DNA of 64,000 nucleotides from Streptomyces griseoaurantiacus (GCA_014656015.1 BNBP01000025.1:23493-87492); one strand, 5' to 3'. Shown: positions 1 to 9,231, numbered from the stretch's first letter. Program-made: numbers and translations. The notes: generated by a model not told the origin, from the letters alone.

Positions 1-1
1 G

Positions 2-820
2 GAGGCCGACAACGAGCGCCCCGAGGTCACCCTCGTCGCCCGCCCCGGCCGGGCCACCGCCGAGGAACTCCTGCGCGAGCCGGCCGCCGAGCCGGGCCGC
101 TGGTCGCCCTACGCCGTCCGGCTCACCGAGGGCGGCGAGCCCGGAGCCGTGGAGGCCGTGCGGGAGGGCCGCGCCGGGGTGCAGGACGAGGGCAGCCAGC
201 TCGTCGCGCTGGCCCTCGCCAACGCCCCCGTGGAGGGCCGCGACGAACGGTGGCTGGACGGCTGCGCCGGACCCGGCGGCAAGGCCGCGCTGCTGGCCGC
301 GCTCGCCGCCGAGCGGGGAGCCGCTCTGGTGGCGGCGGAGAAGCAGCCGCACCGGGCGGGCCTGGTGGCCAGGGCGCTGCACGGCAATCCCGGCCCCTAC
401 CAGGTGGTCACCGCCGACGGCACCCGCCCGGCGTGGCGCTCGGGGACGTTCGACCGGGTACTGGTGGACGTGCCCTGCACCGGTCTGGGCGCGCTGCGCA
501 GGCGGCCCGAGGCGCGGTGGCGGCGCCGGCCGGAGGACCTGGACGGGTTCGCCCCGCTGCAGCGCGGTCTGCTGGAGATGGCCCTGCGCTCGGTGCGGGT
601 GGGCGGAGTCGTCGGGTACGCGACGTGTTCGCCGCACCTCGCCGAGACGCGGGCGGTGGTGACGGACGTGCTCAAGCGGCAGCCGGGCTTCGAACAGCTC
701 GACGCGCGACCGCTGCTGCCGGGGGTGTCCCTGCTGGGGGAGGGCCCCGACGTGCAGTTGTGGCCGCATCTGCACGGCACGGACGCGATGTACCTGGCGC
801 TGCTGCGCCGCGTCTCCTGA
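2..820 (+). CDS. rsmB: 16S rRNA (cytosine-967-C5)-methyltransferase RsmB, 5' end outside window
   Basis: The reading frame is open from base 2, so the start and the N-terminal NusB-like RNA-binding domain lie upstream of the window; 272 codons remain. What is visible is the SAM-dependent methyltransferase domain: the SAM-binding motif LDGCAGPGGK (codons near 250-280), the DVPCTGLG motif with the product-release cysteine, and TCSPHLAET with the nucleophilic cysteine, the two-cysteine pattern of RNA m5C methyltransferases. The enzyme methylates C967 of 16S rRNA. In actinobacteria the gene usually follows fmt and precedes rpe, and rpe is indeed the next gene here. A GC-rich hairpin just after the stop looks like its terminator. 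Confidence 0.93.
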   Translation, partial: EADNERPEVTLVARPGRATAEELLREPAAEPGRWSPYAVRLTEGGEPGAVEAVREGRAGVQDEGSQLVALALANAPVEGRDERWLDGCAGPGGKAALLAALAAERGAALVAAEKQPHRAGLVARALHGNPGPYQVVTADGTRPAWRSGTFDRVLVDVPCTGLGALRRRPEARWRRRPEDLDGFAPLQRGLLEMALRSVRVGGVVGYATCSPHLAETRAVVTDVLKRQPGFEQLDARPLLPGVSLLGEGPDVQLWPHLHGTDAMYLALLRRVS

Positions 821-849
821 GCGGTCCCCGGCATCCCGAGGCCGCGTGA

Positions 850-869
850 GCGGGGACGCCGTTCCCCGC
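850..869 (+). terminator. hairpin terminator after rsmB
   Basis: A 7-bp perfect stem GCGGGGA/TCCCCGC encloses a 6-nt loop, 30 bases after the rsmB stop. There is no T-run, which is common for Streptomyces terminators. Confidence 0.5.
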
Positions 870-878
870 GTATCTCAA

Positions 879-966
879 TAGGTCGGTAGGTCGGTAGGTC
901 GGTACCTCGGTGGGCGGGCAGTACCTCGGTACGTGCGCGCCTGACGTGCGTGCGCGCCTGACGTGC
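879..966. repeat. cluster of short tandem repeats between rsmB and rpe
   Basis: Three copies of the 8-mer TAGGTCGG run from 879 to 902. The 10-mer GTACCTCGGT occurs at 902 and 921. A 17-bp unit (GTGCGCGCCTGACGTGC) occurs twice head-to-tail at 933-949 and 950-966. No gene is supported in this 256-nt gap. The repeats may be slippage products or binding-site arrays ahead of rpe. Confidence 0.6.
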
Positions 967-1076
967 GTGCGTACCCGAGGACCGCGCCGACCCGAAGACA
1001 CCGTTCGACACCGTTCCCCGCGCACCCGGAGGGCCGCGGGGCGAAGCCCGCCGCCGCGGCATGGGAGGCTTGAGGC

Positions 1077-1763
1077 ATGGCCGTGCAGATCAACCCCAGC
1101 ATCCTGTCCGCCGACTTCGCGCGTCTCGCCGAGGAGGCGCGGACGGTCGAGGGGGCCGACTGGCTCCACGTCGACGTCATGGACAACCACTTCGTCCCCA
1201 ACCTGACGCTCGGCGTGCCGGTCGTGGAGTCGCTGGCCCGGGCGACGGACACCCCGCTGGACTGCCACCTGATGATCGAGGCCCCCGACCGCTGGGCGCC
1301 CCAGTACGTCGAGGCGGGCGCCTCCTCCGTCACCTTCCACGCGGAGGCGGCCGCCGCGCCGGTGCGCCTCGCCCGGGAGATCCGCGCCAAGGGGGCCCGC
1401 GCCTCCATGGCCCTCAAGCCCGCGACCCCGATCGAGCCGTACGAGGACCTGCTGCCCGAGCTCGACATGCTGCTGATCATGACCGTCGAGCCCGGCTTCG
1501 GCGGCCAGGCCTTCCTCGACATCATGCTGCCCAAGATCCGCCGCACCCGGCAGCTCATCGGCAAGCACGGCCTCGACCTGTGGCTGCAGGTCGACGGCGG
1601 TGTCTCGGCCTCGACCATCGAGCGCTGCGCGGAGGCCGGCGCGGACGTCTTCGTCGCCGGCAGCGCGGTCTACGGCGCCGAGGACCCGGCTGCGGCGGTG
1701 CGTGCCCTGCGCGCCCGGGCCGAGAACGTGACGGCGGGTGCCTCCTGGGCAGGCGACCACTGA
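1077..1763 (+). CDS. rpe: ribulose-phosphate 3-epimerase
   Basis: A 228-aa TIM-barrel epimerase interconverting ribulose-5-phosphate and xylulose-5-phosphate in the pentose phosphate pathway. Family landmarks are all present: INPSILSADF at the N-terminus with the conserved serine, HVDVMDNHFVPN with the metal-binding His and Asp, CHLMIE with the second His, MTVEPGFGGQ, and the C-terminal VDGGVS phosphate-binding loop. The ATG at 1077 is preceded by GGGAGG about 7 bases upstream and the length matches the family. It is cytosolic. It sits between rsmB and a sugar-responsive regulator, the usual Streptomyces order. Confidence 0.97.
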   Translation: MAVQINPSILSADFARLAEEARTVEGADWLHVDVMDNHFVPNLTLGVPVVESLARATDTPLDCHLMIEAPDRWAPQYVEAGASSVTFHAEAAAAPVRLAREIRAKGARASMALKPATPIEPYEDLLPELDMLLIMTVEPGFGGQAFLDIMLPKIRRTRQLIGKHGLDLWLQVDGGVSASTIERCAEAGADVFVAGSAVYGAEDPAAAVRALRARAENVTAGASWAGDH

Positions 1764-1872
1764 ACGAACGCGAGCCGAACGCCGATCGTCCGGGCTGATC
1801 GCGATCCGTGGATCTGCGAGGATGAACGGCACATCGAAATGTGAACAGCAGCACACAAGTGAGGAGATGGCC

Positions 1873-2892
1873 GTGTCGGGTATGTCGGCGGGCCGGTCGG
1901 CGATGCGGATGGGACCCGCTGAGCTGGTGCAGGCGGCGGCCATGGCACGCCGCTTCTACCTCGAGGGCAAATCGAAGATCCAGATCGCCGAGGAGTTCGG
2001 CGTCAGCCGCTTCAAGGTGGCCCGGGTCCTGGAGACCGCCCTCGAACGGGATCTCGTGCGCATCGAGATCCGCGTCCCCGCGGAGCTGGACGCCGAGCGC
2101 TCCGACGCGCTGCGGGCCCGTTACGGTCTCCGGCACGCCGTCGTGGTGGAGTCCCCCGCCGACGTCGACGAGTCGCCCGACCCGGAGAACCTCGGCGAGG
2201 TCGCCGCGGACCTGCTGGGCGAACTGGTGACCGAGGGCGATGTGCTGGGGCTGGCCTGGGGCCGCTCCACCATCCACATGGCGGCCGCCCTCGACCGGCT
2301 GCCGCCGTGCACGGTCGTGCAGCTCACGGGGGTCTACGACGCCGGGACCGCGGAACGCGGCTCGGTGGAGGCCGTGCGGCGGGCCGCGCAGGTCTCCGGC
2401 GGGGACGCGCACCCCATCTACGCCCCGATGCTGCTGCCGGACGCGGCCACCGCGGCGGCGCTGCGGCACCAGACCGGGATCGCGCGGGCCTTCGAGTACT
2501 TCGACAAGGTCACCGTCGCCTGCGTCTCCATCGGTTCCTGGGAGGCGGGCATCTCCACGGTGCACGACATGCTCAGCGAGGAGGAGCGCTCGCACTACGC
2601 GACGCTCGGTGTGGCCGCGGAGATGTCCGCGCACCTCTTCGACGCCGAGGGGCGCCGGGTGGGACGTGACCTGGGGGAGCGCTGCATCACGGTCAAGGCC
2701 GACCAGCTCCGGCGCGTCCCCGAGGTCGTCGCGATCGCGGGCGGACAGCGCAAAGCGGCGGCGATCGACGCGGTGCTGCGCTCGGGACTGGTGACGAGCC
2801 TCGTCACCGACACCTCCGCCGCGGACGCGCTGATGACCGCGGGACCGGCCCCCAAACCGGCGCTGAGCCGCGCGGACCCCGACGGGGTGTGA
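1873..2892 (+). CDS. SorC/DeoR-family sugar-binding transcriptional regulator
   Basis: A 339-aa regulator with an N-terminal helix-turn-helix around residues 15-65 (IAEEFGVSRFKVARVLE) and a C-terminal sugar-phosphate-binding domain of the SorC type (GLAWGRS, VVAIAGG near the end). I chose the GTG at 1873 because GAGGAG ends six bases before it; the in-frame ATG at 1867 abuts that ribosome site, so it is less likely. Proteins of this family sense phosphorylated sugars. The gene lies directly after rpe in the same direction with a 109-nt gap, which suggests control of pentose or related sugar metabolism, but the ligand cannot be read from the sequence. Confidence 0.88.
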   Translation: MSGMSAGRSAMRMGPAELVQAAAMARRFYLEGKSKIQIAEEFGVSRFKVARVLETALERDLVRIEIRVPAELDAERSDALRARYGLRHAVVVESPADVDESPDPENLGEVAADLLGELVTEGDVLGLAWGRSTIHMAAALDRLPPCTVVQLTGVYDAGTAERGSVEAVRRAAQVSGGDAHPIYAPMLLPDAATAAALRHQTGIARAFEYFDKVTVACVSIGSWEAGISTVHDMLSEEERSHYATLGVAAEMSAHLFDAEGRRVGRDLGERCITVKADQLRRVPEVVAIAGGQRKAAAIDAVLRSGLVTSLVTDTSAADALMTAGPAPKPALSRADPDGV

Positions 2893-3162
2893 GCACGGCC
2901 GCGCTCCCCGGGCACCCCGCGCCCCCTGAGCGGAGCGCCCGGTTCTCCGCGCCTCCTGAGGGGAGGGCGGGGGACCGCGCGGGCCGGGGCGGTGCCTCCG
3001 GCGCGGGGTCCGCCCCGTGAGGACATCGGCGGAGACACCCCCATGGGCACCCGTACGGAGTTCCTATGGGCACCGTCTGGACGTTCGTACGAGCCCCGGA
3101 CCCCGTGCCCTGGACGATCCTCCCCGTCCCACCGGGCCGCTCCCCGTGTGAGAATCAAGTAC

Positions 3163-4605
3163 GTGCGTTTCCTCCATGACATCAAGCCGCCCCACGACCT
3201 GACGTACGACGACGTCTTCATGGTCCCCCGCCACAGCACCGTCGGCTCCCGCCAGTCCGTGGACCTCAGCTCCCCCGACGGCAGCGGCACGACCATCCCG
3301 CTCGTCGTCGCCAACATGACCGCGATCGCCGGCCGCCGCATGGCCGAGACCGTGGCCCGCCGCGGCGGCCTGGTCGTCATCCCGCAGGACATCCCGATCG
3401 AGGTCGTCACCGACGTCCTGGCCTGGGTCAAGAGCCGTCACCACGTGCTCGACACCCCGATCGTCCTCGCCCCGCACCAGACCGTCGCCGACGCGCTCGC
3501 CCTGCTGCCCAAGCGGGCCCACAACGCCGGCGTGGTCGTCGACGAGAACCGGCGCCCCGTCGGCGTCGTCACCGACCGGGACCTGACCGGCGTCGACCGC
3601 TTCACCCAGCTTGAAGTGGTCATGTCCAAGGACCTGCTGCTCCTCGACGCGGACATAGACCCCCGCGAGGCCTTCAACCGCCTGGACGGGGCCAACCGCC
3701 GCTACGCCCCGGCCGTCGACGCCGAGGGCCGGCTCGCCGGCATCCTCACCCGCACCGGCGCCCTGCGCGCCACCCTCTACACCCCCGCCACCGACGCCCG
3801 GGGCAGGCTGCGTGTCGCCGCCGCCGTCGGCATCAACGGGGACGTGGCGGGCAAGGCCAAGCAGCTCCTCGACGCGGGCGTCGACACCCTCGTGATCGAC
3901 ACCGCGCACGGCCACCAGGAGTCGATGATCAGCGCGCTGAAGCTGGTCCGCGCCCTCGACCCCGAGGTGCCCGTCGTGGCCGGCAACATCGTCTCCGCCG
4001 AGGGTGTCAAGGACCTGATCGACGCGGGTGCGGACATCATCAAGGTCGGCGTCGGCCCCGGCGCCATGTGCACCACCCGCATGATGACCGGCGTCGGCCG
4101 GCCGCAGTTCTCCGCCGTCCTGGAGTGCGCGGCCGAGGCGCGCAAGTACGGCAAGCACGTGTGGGCCGACGGCGGCGTCCGTCACCCGCGCGACGTGGCG
4201 ATGGCCCTCGCGGCCGGCGCCTCGAACGTGATGATCGGCTCCTGGTTCGCCGGCACCTACGAGTCGCCCGGCGACCTCCAGCACGACGCCGACGGACGGC
4301 CGTACAAGGAGTCCTACGGCATGGCCTCCGCCCGCGCCGTGCGCAACCGCACCTCGGAGGAGTCGGCGTACGACCGCGCCCGCAAGGCGCTGTTCGAGGA
4401 GGGCATCTCCACCTCCCGGATGTTCCTCGATCCGACCCGTCCGGGCGTCGAGGACCTCATCGACATGATCATCGCGGGCGTCCGCTCCTCCTGCACCTAC
4501 GCCGGCGCGGGCTCCCTGGAGGAGTTCGCCGAGAAGGCCGTCGTGGGCATCCAGAGCGCGGCGGGCTACGCCGAGGGCAAGCCCCTGCACGCGAGCTGGA
4601 GCTGA
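3163..4605 (+). CDS. guaB1: GuaB1-type IMP dehydrogenase/GMP reductase family protein
   Basis: A 480-aa protein of the actinobacterial GuaB1 family. The barrel carries the nucleotide-site loop GVGPGAMCTT with the catalytic cysteine at residue 303, and a pair of CBS domains is inserted at roughly residues 95-205 (GVVTDRDLTGV marks the first). Mycobacterial GuaB1 has been reported to act as a GMP reductase rather than IMP dehydrogenase, so GMP-to-IMP recycling with CBS-mediated nucleotide control is the best current role; this is family knowledge. The GTG at 3163 has no Shine-Dalgarno site, and GAGAAT lies 8-13 bases upstream, so the message may be leaderless. Earlier in-frame starts would add a non-conserved tail. 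Confidence 0.9.
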   Translation: MRFLHDIKPPHDLTYDDVFMVPRHSTVGSRQSVDLSSPDGSGTTIPLVVANMTAIAGRRMAETVARRGGLVVIPQDIPIEVVTDVLAWVKSRHHVLDTPIVLAPHQTVADALALLPKRAHNAGVVVDENRRPVGVVTDRDLTGVDRFTQLEVVMSKDLLLLDADIDPREAFNRLDGANRRYAPAVDAEGRLAGILTRTGALRATLYTPATDARGRLRVAAAVGINGDVAGKAKQLLDAGVDTLVIDTAHGHQESMISALKLVRALDPEVPVVAGNIVSAEGVKDLIDAGADIIKVGVGPGAMCTTRMMTGVGRPQFSAVLECAAEARKYGKHVWADGGVRHPRDVAMALAAGASNVMIGSWFAGTYESPGDLQHDADGRPYKESYGMASARAVRNRTSEESAYDRARKALFEEGISTSRMFLDPTRPGVEDLIDMIIAGVRSSCTYAGAGSLEEFAEKAVVGIQSAAGYAEGKPLHASWS

Positions 4606-4673
4606 GACCGCGAGGACGTCCCCGGCTCCGGCCGGGGGCGCCCCCTTCCCCGAGCAGAAGTGAACCGCCACCC

Positions 4674-5126
4674 GTGCTGAACGAACTCGACGAACGCATC
4701 GTGCACGCCCTCGCCGAGGACGCCCGGCGCTCCTACGCGGACATCGGGCACCTGGTCGGCCTGTCGGCCCCCGCCGTGAAGCGGCGCGTCGACCGGCTGC
4801 GCAGCACCGGTGCCATCACCGGCTTCACCGTCCGCGTGGACCCGGCGGCGCTCGGCTGGGAGACCGAGGGGTTCATCGAGCTGCACTGCCGGCGCAACAC
4901 CTCGCCGGAGACCATCCGGCGAGGCCTCGAGCGGTACCAGGAGGTCGTGGCCGCGTCCACCGTCACCGGGGACGCGGACGCGGTCGTCCAGATCTTCGCC
5001 TCCGACATGCGCCACTTCGAACGTGTGCTGGAACGGATCGCGGGGGAGCCCTTCGTGGAACGGACCAAGTCCGTCCTCGTGCTCTCCCCGCTGCTGCGCC
5101 GCTTCTCCTCGGGGGCACCGGCGTAG
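4674..5126 (+). CDS. Lrp/AsnC-family transcriptional regulator
   Basis: A 150-aa Lrp-type regulator. Residues 1-60 form the winged helix (LDERIVHALAEDARRSYADI, then LSAPAVKRRVDRL as the recognition helix), followed by the RAM ligand-binding domain ending VERTKSVLVLSPLL. The GTG at 4674 follows guaB1 by 68 nt in the same direction. Lrp proteins form octamers and usually respond to amino acids. The ligand is unknown; the downstream MFS transporter and the amidase/amine-oxidase pair are plausible targets by position only. Confidence 0.9.
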   Translation: MLNELDERIVHALAEDARRSYADIGHLVGLSAPAVKRRVDRLRSTGAITGFTVRVDPAALGWETEGFIELHCRRNTSPETIRRGLERYQEVVAASTVTGDADAVVQIFASDMRHFERVLERIAGEPFVERTKSVLVLSPLLRRFSSGAPA

Positions 5127-5327
5127 GGGTCCTCCCCACGCCGGGCCGGGCGTGAAATCCCGGCGACACCGCCCGCCCCGCCGGTCTACGCTCCCCGTAT
5201 GACCTGGCGACATTGATACCCCGCCCGCGCCTCCCGAGGGCGACGGCCCGCCCACGCTTCCCGAGGGCCGCCCCGGACACCGCACGTCCACACGTCCGGT
5301 GTCCGACATTCGACCTCGGGAAGGCCG

Positions 5328-6617
5328 ATGCCCTCTTCACCCGCGCCCGCCGGCGGTCCGCGGCGGCTCACGCGCACCCTCTACCGCTACGCGTTCCTCG
5401 ACGAGTTCGTCCTCCTGTACCCGGTGTACGCACTGCTGTTCAGCGACACCGGACTCTCGGTCTGGCAAATCTCCTCCCTGTTCGCCCTCTGGTCCCTCAC
5501 CGGCGTCGTCCTCGAGGTGCCCTCCGGCGCGCTGGCCGACGGAACCTCCCGGCGCCGGCTGCTCGTCCTCGCCCCGCTGCTCACCGCCACCGGCTTCGCC
5601 CTGTGGGTGCTGCTGCCCTCGTACGCCTCCTTCGCCGTCGGCTTCGTGCTGTGGGGCGCAGGGGGAGCGCTCGGCTCCGGCACCCTAGAAGCACTCGTCT
5701 ACGAGGAACTGCAGCGGCTCGGCGCCGCCGACCGCTACGCCGGGATCATGGGCCGGGCCCGCGCCTGCGGACTGGTGGCCGTCATGGCCGCGATGGCCCT
5801 CGCCGGACCCGTGTTCGCCGGGGGCGGCTACCTCGCCGTCGGCGCGGCGAGCGTACTGACCTGCCTGCTCGCCGCGGCCACGGCGACCCGCCTCCCCGAG
5901 CACCGGGGGCCGGCCGCCGGCGTCAGAGGCTGGACCGCGACGCTGCGCGCCGGGCTCGCCGAGGCCCGCGACGACCGCTCCGTCCGCGGGGCGCTGCTGC
6001 TCGTCCCGGCCGTGACCTCCGTCTTCGAGGCGCTCGACGAGTACACCCCGCTGCTGGTGCGCGACACCGGCGTGGCCGACCGGACGGTGCCGTGGCTCCT
6101 GCTACTGGTCTGGGCCGGGGCCACCGCCGGGGGGCTGCTGGCCGGACCCGGGTCCCGGCTCGGCAGCCGCGGCCTCGCCGCACTGCTGGCGGGCGCCGCC
6201 TGCGCCCTGGCCCTGGGCGCCGCCTCGGGCAGCCCGGCCGGACTGGTCGGGATCGCCGCGGCCTTCGGCGGCTTCCAGCTCGCGGTCGTGCTCGCCGACG
6301 CGCGGCTCCAGCGGCGCCTCACGGACAGCCGCCGGGCCACCCTCACCTCGGTGGCGGGACTGGGCAGCTCCCTCACGACGGTCGCCGTGTACGCGGGGTA
6401 CGGGGCGCTCGCCACGGCCGCCGGCCACGCCGCCGCCTTCACCTGGGGCGCGGCGCCGTACCTGCTGACGGCGGCCCTGCTGGCGCGGGCGGGCCGCCGC
6501 CCCTCCCGGCACGCGCGCAACGAATCGCCGGAAGCGGCCCGGGAGACGCAACGGAAGGCGCACCGGCGCGCAACGGCTCCGCCTTGTCCGCCCAAGTCGC
6601 CCGACCGTACGGTCTAA
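5328..6617 (+). CDS. MFS transporter, 12-TM type
   Basis: A 429-aa hydrophobic protein with about twelve membrane segments from residue 20 to 400 and the MFS loop 2-3 signature GALADGTSRRRLL near residues 65-77. The N-terminal half contains YRYAFLDEFVLLYPVYALLF, a feature of uncharacterised actinobacterial MFS proteins. The basic cytoplasmic tail after residue 400 is not membrane-spanning. The start is ATG 5328 preceded by GGGAAGG. It lies 40 nt ahead of the nitrilase-fold amidase, so the two may be cotranscribed. Substrate and direction of transport cannot be inferred. Confidence 0.85.
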   Translation: MPSSPAPAGGPRRLTRTLYRYAFLDEFVLLYPVYALLFSDTGLSVWQISSLFALWSLTGVVLEVPSGALADGTSRRRLLVLAPLLTATGFALWVLLPSYASFAVGFVLWGAGGALGSGTLEALVYEELQRLGAADRYAGIMGRARACGLVAVMAAMALAGPVFAGGGYLAVGAASVLTCLLAAATATRLPEHRGPAAGVRGWTATLRAGLAEARDDRSVRGALLLVPAVTSVFEALDEYTPLLVRDTGVADRTVPWLLLLVWAGATAGGLLAGPGSRLGSRGLAALLAGAACALALGAASGSPAGLVGIAAAFGGFQLAVVLADARLQRRLTDSRRATLTSVAGLGSSLTTVAVYAGYGALATAAGHAAAFTWGAAPYLLTAALLARAGRRPSRHARNESPEAARETQRKAHRRATAPPCPPKSPDRTV

Positions 6618-6657
6618 GCGATCCCCGACCCCCCTCCGTACCCGGTGAGGACCCCGC

Positions 6658-7449
6658 ATGCGCACCGCCCTGCTCCAGAGCTCCGGCCGCCCCGGCTCCG
6701 TCGTCGAGAACCTGAAGGTCCTCGACGAGGCCGCGGGCCGTGCCGCCGCCGCGGGCGCCGGGCTGCTCGTCACGCCGGAACTGTTCCTCACCGGGTACGC
6801 GATCGGCGAGGACCTCGCCCGGCTCGCCGAGCCCGCCGACGGCGAGGCCGCCGACGAGGTCGCCGAGACCGCCGCCCGCCACGGACTCGCCCTCGCCTAC
6901 GGCTATCCCGAACGGGCGCCGGAGGGCACGGTCTTCAACTCCGTCCAGCTCGTCACCGCCGAGGGCGCCCGGCTCGCCAACTACCGCAAGACCCACCTCT
7001 ACGGCGGCTTCGAGCGCGCGCACTTCACCCCCGGCGAGCGACACATCGTCCAGGCCGAGCTGGGCGGCCTCACCGTCGGCCTGATGATCTGCTACGACGT
7101 GGAGTTCCCGGAGAACGTGCGCGCCCACGCCCTGGCCGGCACCGACCTGCTGCTCGTGCCGACGGCGCAACTGCACCCCTTCGAGTTCGTCGCCGAGTCC
7201 CTCGTGCCGGTGCGCGCCTTCGAGAACCAGATGTACGTGGCCTACGTCAACCGGGTCGGCCAGGAGGGCGAGTTCGAGTTCGTCGGCCTCTCCACGCTCG
7301 CCGGACCCGACGGCACCGCCCGCGCCCGGGCCGGCCGGACGGAGGAACTGCTCCTCGCCGACGTGGACCCCGCCCTCCTCGCCGCCTCCCGCGAGGCCAA
7401 CCCCTATCTGCGGGACCGCCGCCCGGGTCTCTACGGCACGCCCGCCTGA
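6658..7449 (+). CDS. carbon-nitrogen hydrolase (nitrilase superfamily amidase)
   Basis: A 263-aa nitrilase-fold enzyme with the complete catalytic triad: Glu41 in TPELF, Lys111 in YRKTHLYG and Cys145 in ICYDVEFPE. The length fits amidase branches rather than true nitrilases. These enzymes hydrolyse a carboxamide to acid and ammonia. The start is ATG 6658 with GGTGAGG upstream. The flavin amine oxidase follows 84 nt downstream in the same direction. That pairing suggests the amidase removes the amide product of an oxidase acting as a monooxygenase, or handles a metabolite derived from it; this is inference. Confidence 0.9.
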   Translation: MRTALLQSSGRPGSVVENLKVLDEAAGRAAAAGAGLLVTPELFLTGYAIGEDLARLAEPADGEAADEVAETAARHGLALAYGYPERAPEGTVFNSVQLVTAEGARLANYRKTHLYGGFERAHFTPGERHIVQAELGGLTVGLMICYDVEFPENVRAHALAGTDLLLVPTAQLHPFEFVAESLVPVRAFENQMYVAYVNRVGQEGEFEFVGLSTLAGPDGTARARAGRTEELLLADVDPALLAASREANPYLRDRRPGLYGTPA

Positions 7450-7533
7450 CCCGCGTCCCCTTCCCCCCGTTTCCCCCCGTTTCCCTCCGTGACCCCCGCT
7501 CTCCCGTACCACCCGTGCAAGGAGCCGTACCCC

Positions 7534-9231
7534 ATGACGTCCACCGTGCCCAACGCGATCGAGCAGCCCGAGGGGCAGCAGCCGCCGATCACCATGTTCG
7601 GCCCGGACTTCCCGTACGCCTACGACGACTTCCTCGCCCACCCCGCCGGTCTCGGCCAGGTCCCCGCGACCGAGCACGGCACCGAGATCGCCGTCATCGG
7701 CGGTGGACTGTCCGGCATCGTCGCCGCCTACGAGCTGATGAAGATGGGCCTCAAGCCCGTGGTGTACGAGGCGGACCGGATCGGCGGCCGGCTGCGCACG
7801 GTGGGCTTCGAGGGCTGCGACCCCTCGCTGACCGCCGAGATGGGCGCGATGCGCTTCCCCCCGTCCTCCACGGCGCTGCAGCACTACATCGACCTGGTCG
7901 GCCTCGAGACCCGGCCGTTCCCGAACCCCCTCGCGGAGGCCACCCCGTCGACCGTCGTCGACCTCAAGGGCGAGTCCCACTACGCCGAGACCATGGACGA
8001 TCTGCCACAGGTCTACCGGGACGTGGCCGAGGCATGGGCCCGCTGCCTGGAGGAGGGCGCCGACTTCTCCGACATGAACCGCGCCCTGCGCGAGCGGGAC
8101 GTGCCGCGCATCCGCGAGGTCTGGTCGCGGCTCGTCGAGAAGCTCGACAACCAGACCTTCTACGGCTTCCTCTGCGACTCCGACGCCTTCTCCTCCTTCC
8201 GCCACCGCGAGATCTTCGGCCAGGTCGGCTTCGGCACCGGCGGCTGGGACACCGACTTCCCCAACTCCATCCTGGAGATCCTCCGCGTCGTCTACACCGA
8301 GGCCGACGACCACCACCGCGGCATCGTCGGCGGTTCCCAGCAGCTGCCGCTGCGGCTGTGGGAGCGCGAGCCGGGCAAGATCGTCCACTGGCCGTACGGC
8401 ACCTCGCTGAAGTCCCTGCACGTCGACGGCGCCCCGCGCCCCGCCGTGACCCGCCTGCACCGCACGGCCGGCAACCGCATCACCGTCACCGACGCGCACG
8501 GAGACATCCGCACCTACCGGGCGGCGGTCTTCACCGCCCAGTCCTGGATGCTGCTCTCGAAGATCGACTGCGACGACTCGCTCTTCCCGATCGACCACTG
8601 GACGGCGATCGAGCGCACCCACTACATGGAGTCCTCCAAGCTGTTCGTCCCCGTCGACCGGCCGTTCTGGCTCGACAAGGACGCGCGCACGGGCCGAGAC
8701 GTCATGTCGATGACGCTCACCGACCGCATGACGCGCGGCACCTACCTCCTCGACGACGGCCCCGACAGGCCGGCCGTCATCTGCCTCTCCTACACCTGGT
8801 GCGACGACAGCCTGAAGTGGCTGCCGCTGTCGGCGAACGAGCGGATGGAGGTCATGCTGAAGTCGCTCGGCGAGATCTATCCCGGCGTCGACATCCGCAA
8901 GCACGTCATCGGCAGCCCGGTCACCGTCTCCTGGGAGAACGAGCCCTACTTCATGGGCGCGTTCAAGGCCAACCTGCCCGGCCACTACCGCTACCAGCGC
9001 CGCCTGTTCACCCACTTCGTGCAGGACTGGCTGCCCGCGGACAAGCGCGGCATCTTCCTCGCCGGCGACGACATCTCCTGGACGGCGGGCTGGGCCGAGG
9101 GCGCGGTGCAGACCGCGCTCAACGCGGTCTGGGGCGTCATGCACCACCTGGGCGGCACGACCGACCCGACCAACCCCGGGCCGGGGGACGTGTACGAGGA
9201 GATCGCGCCGGTGGAACTGCCGGAGGACTGA
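7534..9231 (+). CDS. flavin-dependent monoamine/L-amino acid oxidase family protein
   Basis: A 565-aa FAD enzyme. The dinucleotide-binding motif GGGLSG is at residues 56-61 and is followed by YEADRIGGRLRT, the GG motif of amine oxidases; the C-terminal FAD contact is IFLAGDDISWTAGWAEGAVQTA. There is no signal peptide, so it is probably cytosolic. The start ATG 7534 has GGAG 9 bases upstream. The long insert between the FAD motifs and the DDHHRGIVGGSQQLPLRLW segment resemble tryptophan or phenylalanine 2-monooxygenase-like enzymes. Whether it releases a keto acid or an amide cannot be decided from sequence. Confidence 0.88.
   Translation: MTSTVPNAIEQPEGQQPPITMFGPDFPYAYDDFLAHPAGLGQVPATEHGTEIAVIGGGLSGIVAAYELMKMGLKPVVYEADRIGGRLRTVGFEGCDPSLTAEMGAMRFPPSSTALQHYIDLVGLETRPFPNPLAEATPSTVVDLKGESHYAETMDDLPQVYRDVAEAWARCLEEGADFSDMNRALRERDVPRIREVWSRLVEKLDNQTFYGFLCDSDAFSSFRHREIFGQVGFGTGGWDTDFPNSILEILRVVYTEADDHHRGIVGGSQQLPLRLWEREPGKIVHWPYGTSLKSLHVDGAPRPAVTRLHRTAGNRITVTDAHGDIRTYRAAVFTAQSWMLLSKIDCDDSLFPIDHWTAIERTHYMESSKLFVPVDRPFWLDKDARTGRDVMSMTLTDRMTRGTYLLDDGPDRPAVICLSYTWCDDSLKWLPLSANERMEVMLKSLGEIYPGVDIRKHVIGSPVTVSWENEPYFMGAFKANLPGHYRYQRRLFTHFVQDWLPADKRGIFLAGDDISWTAGWAEGAVQTALNAVWGVMHHLGGTTDPTNPGPGDVYEEIAPVELPED

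Noticed and set aside
3064..4671. A 535-aa minus-strand frame opposite guaB1
   Set aside because: Gly/Val/Asp-rich antisense frame; guaB1 on the plus strand has an intact active site.
6439..9147. A 902-aa minus-strand frame opposite amidase and amine oxidase
   Set aside because: No recognisable domain; the plus-strand genes carry complete catalytic motifs.
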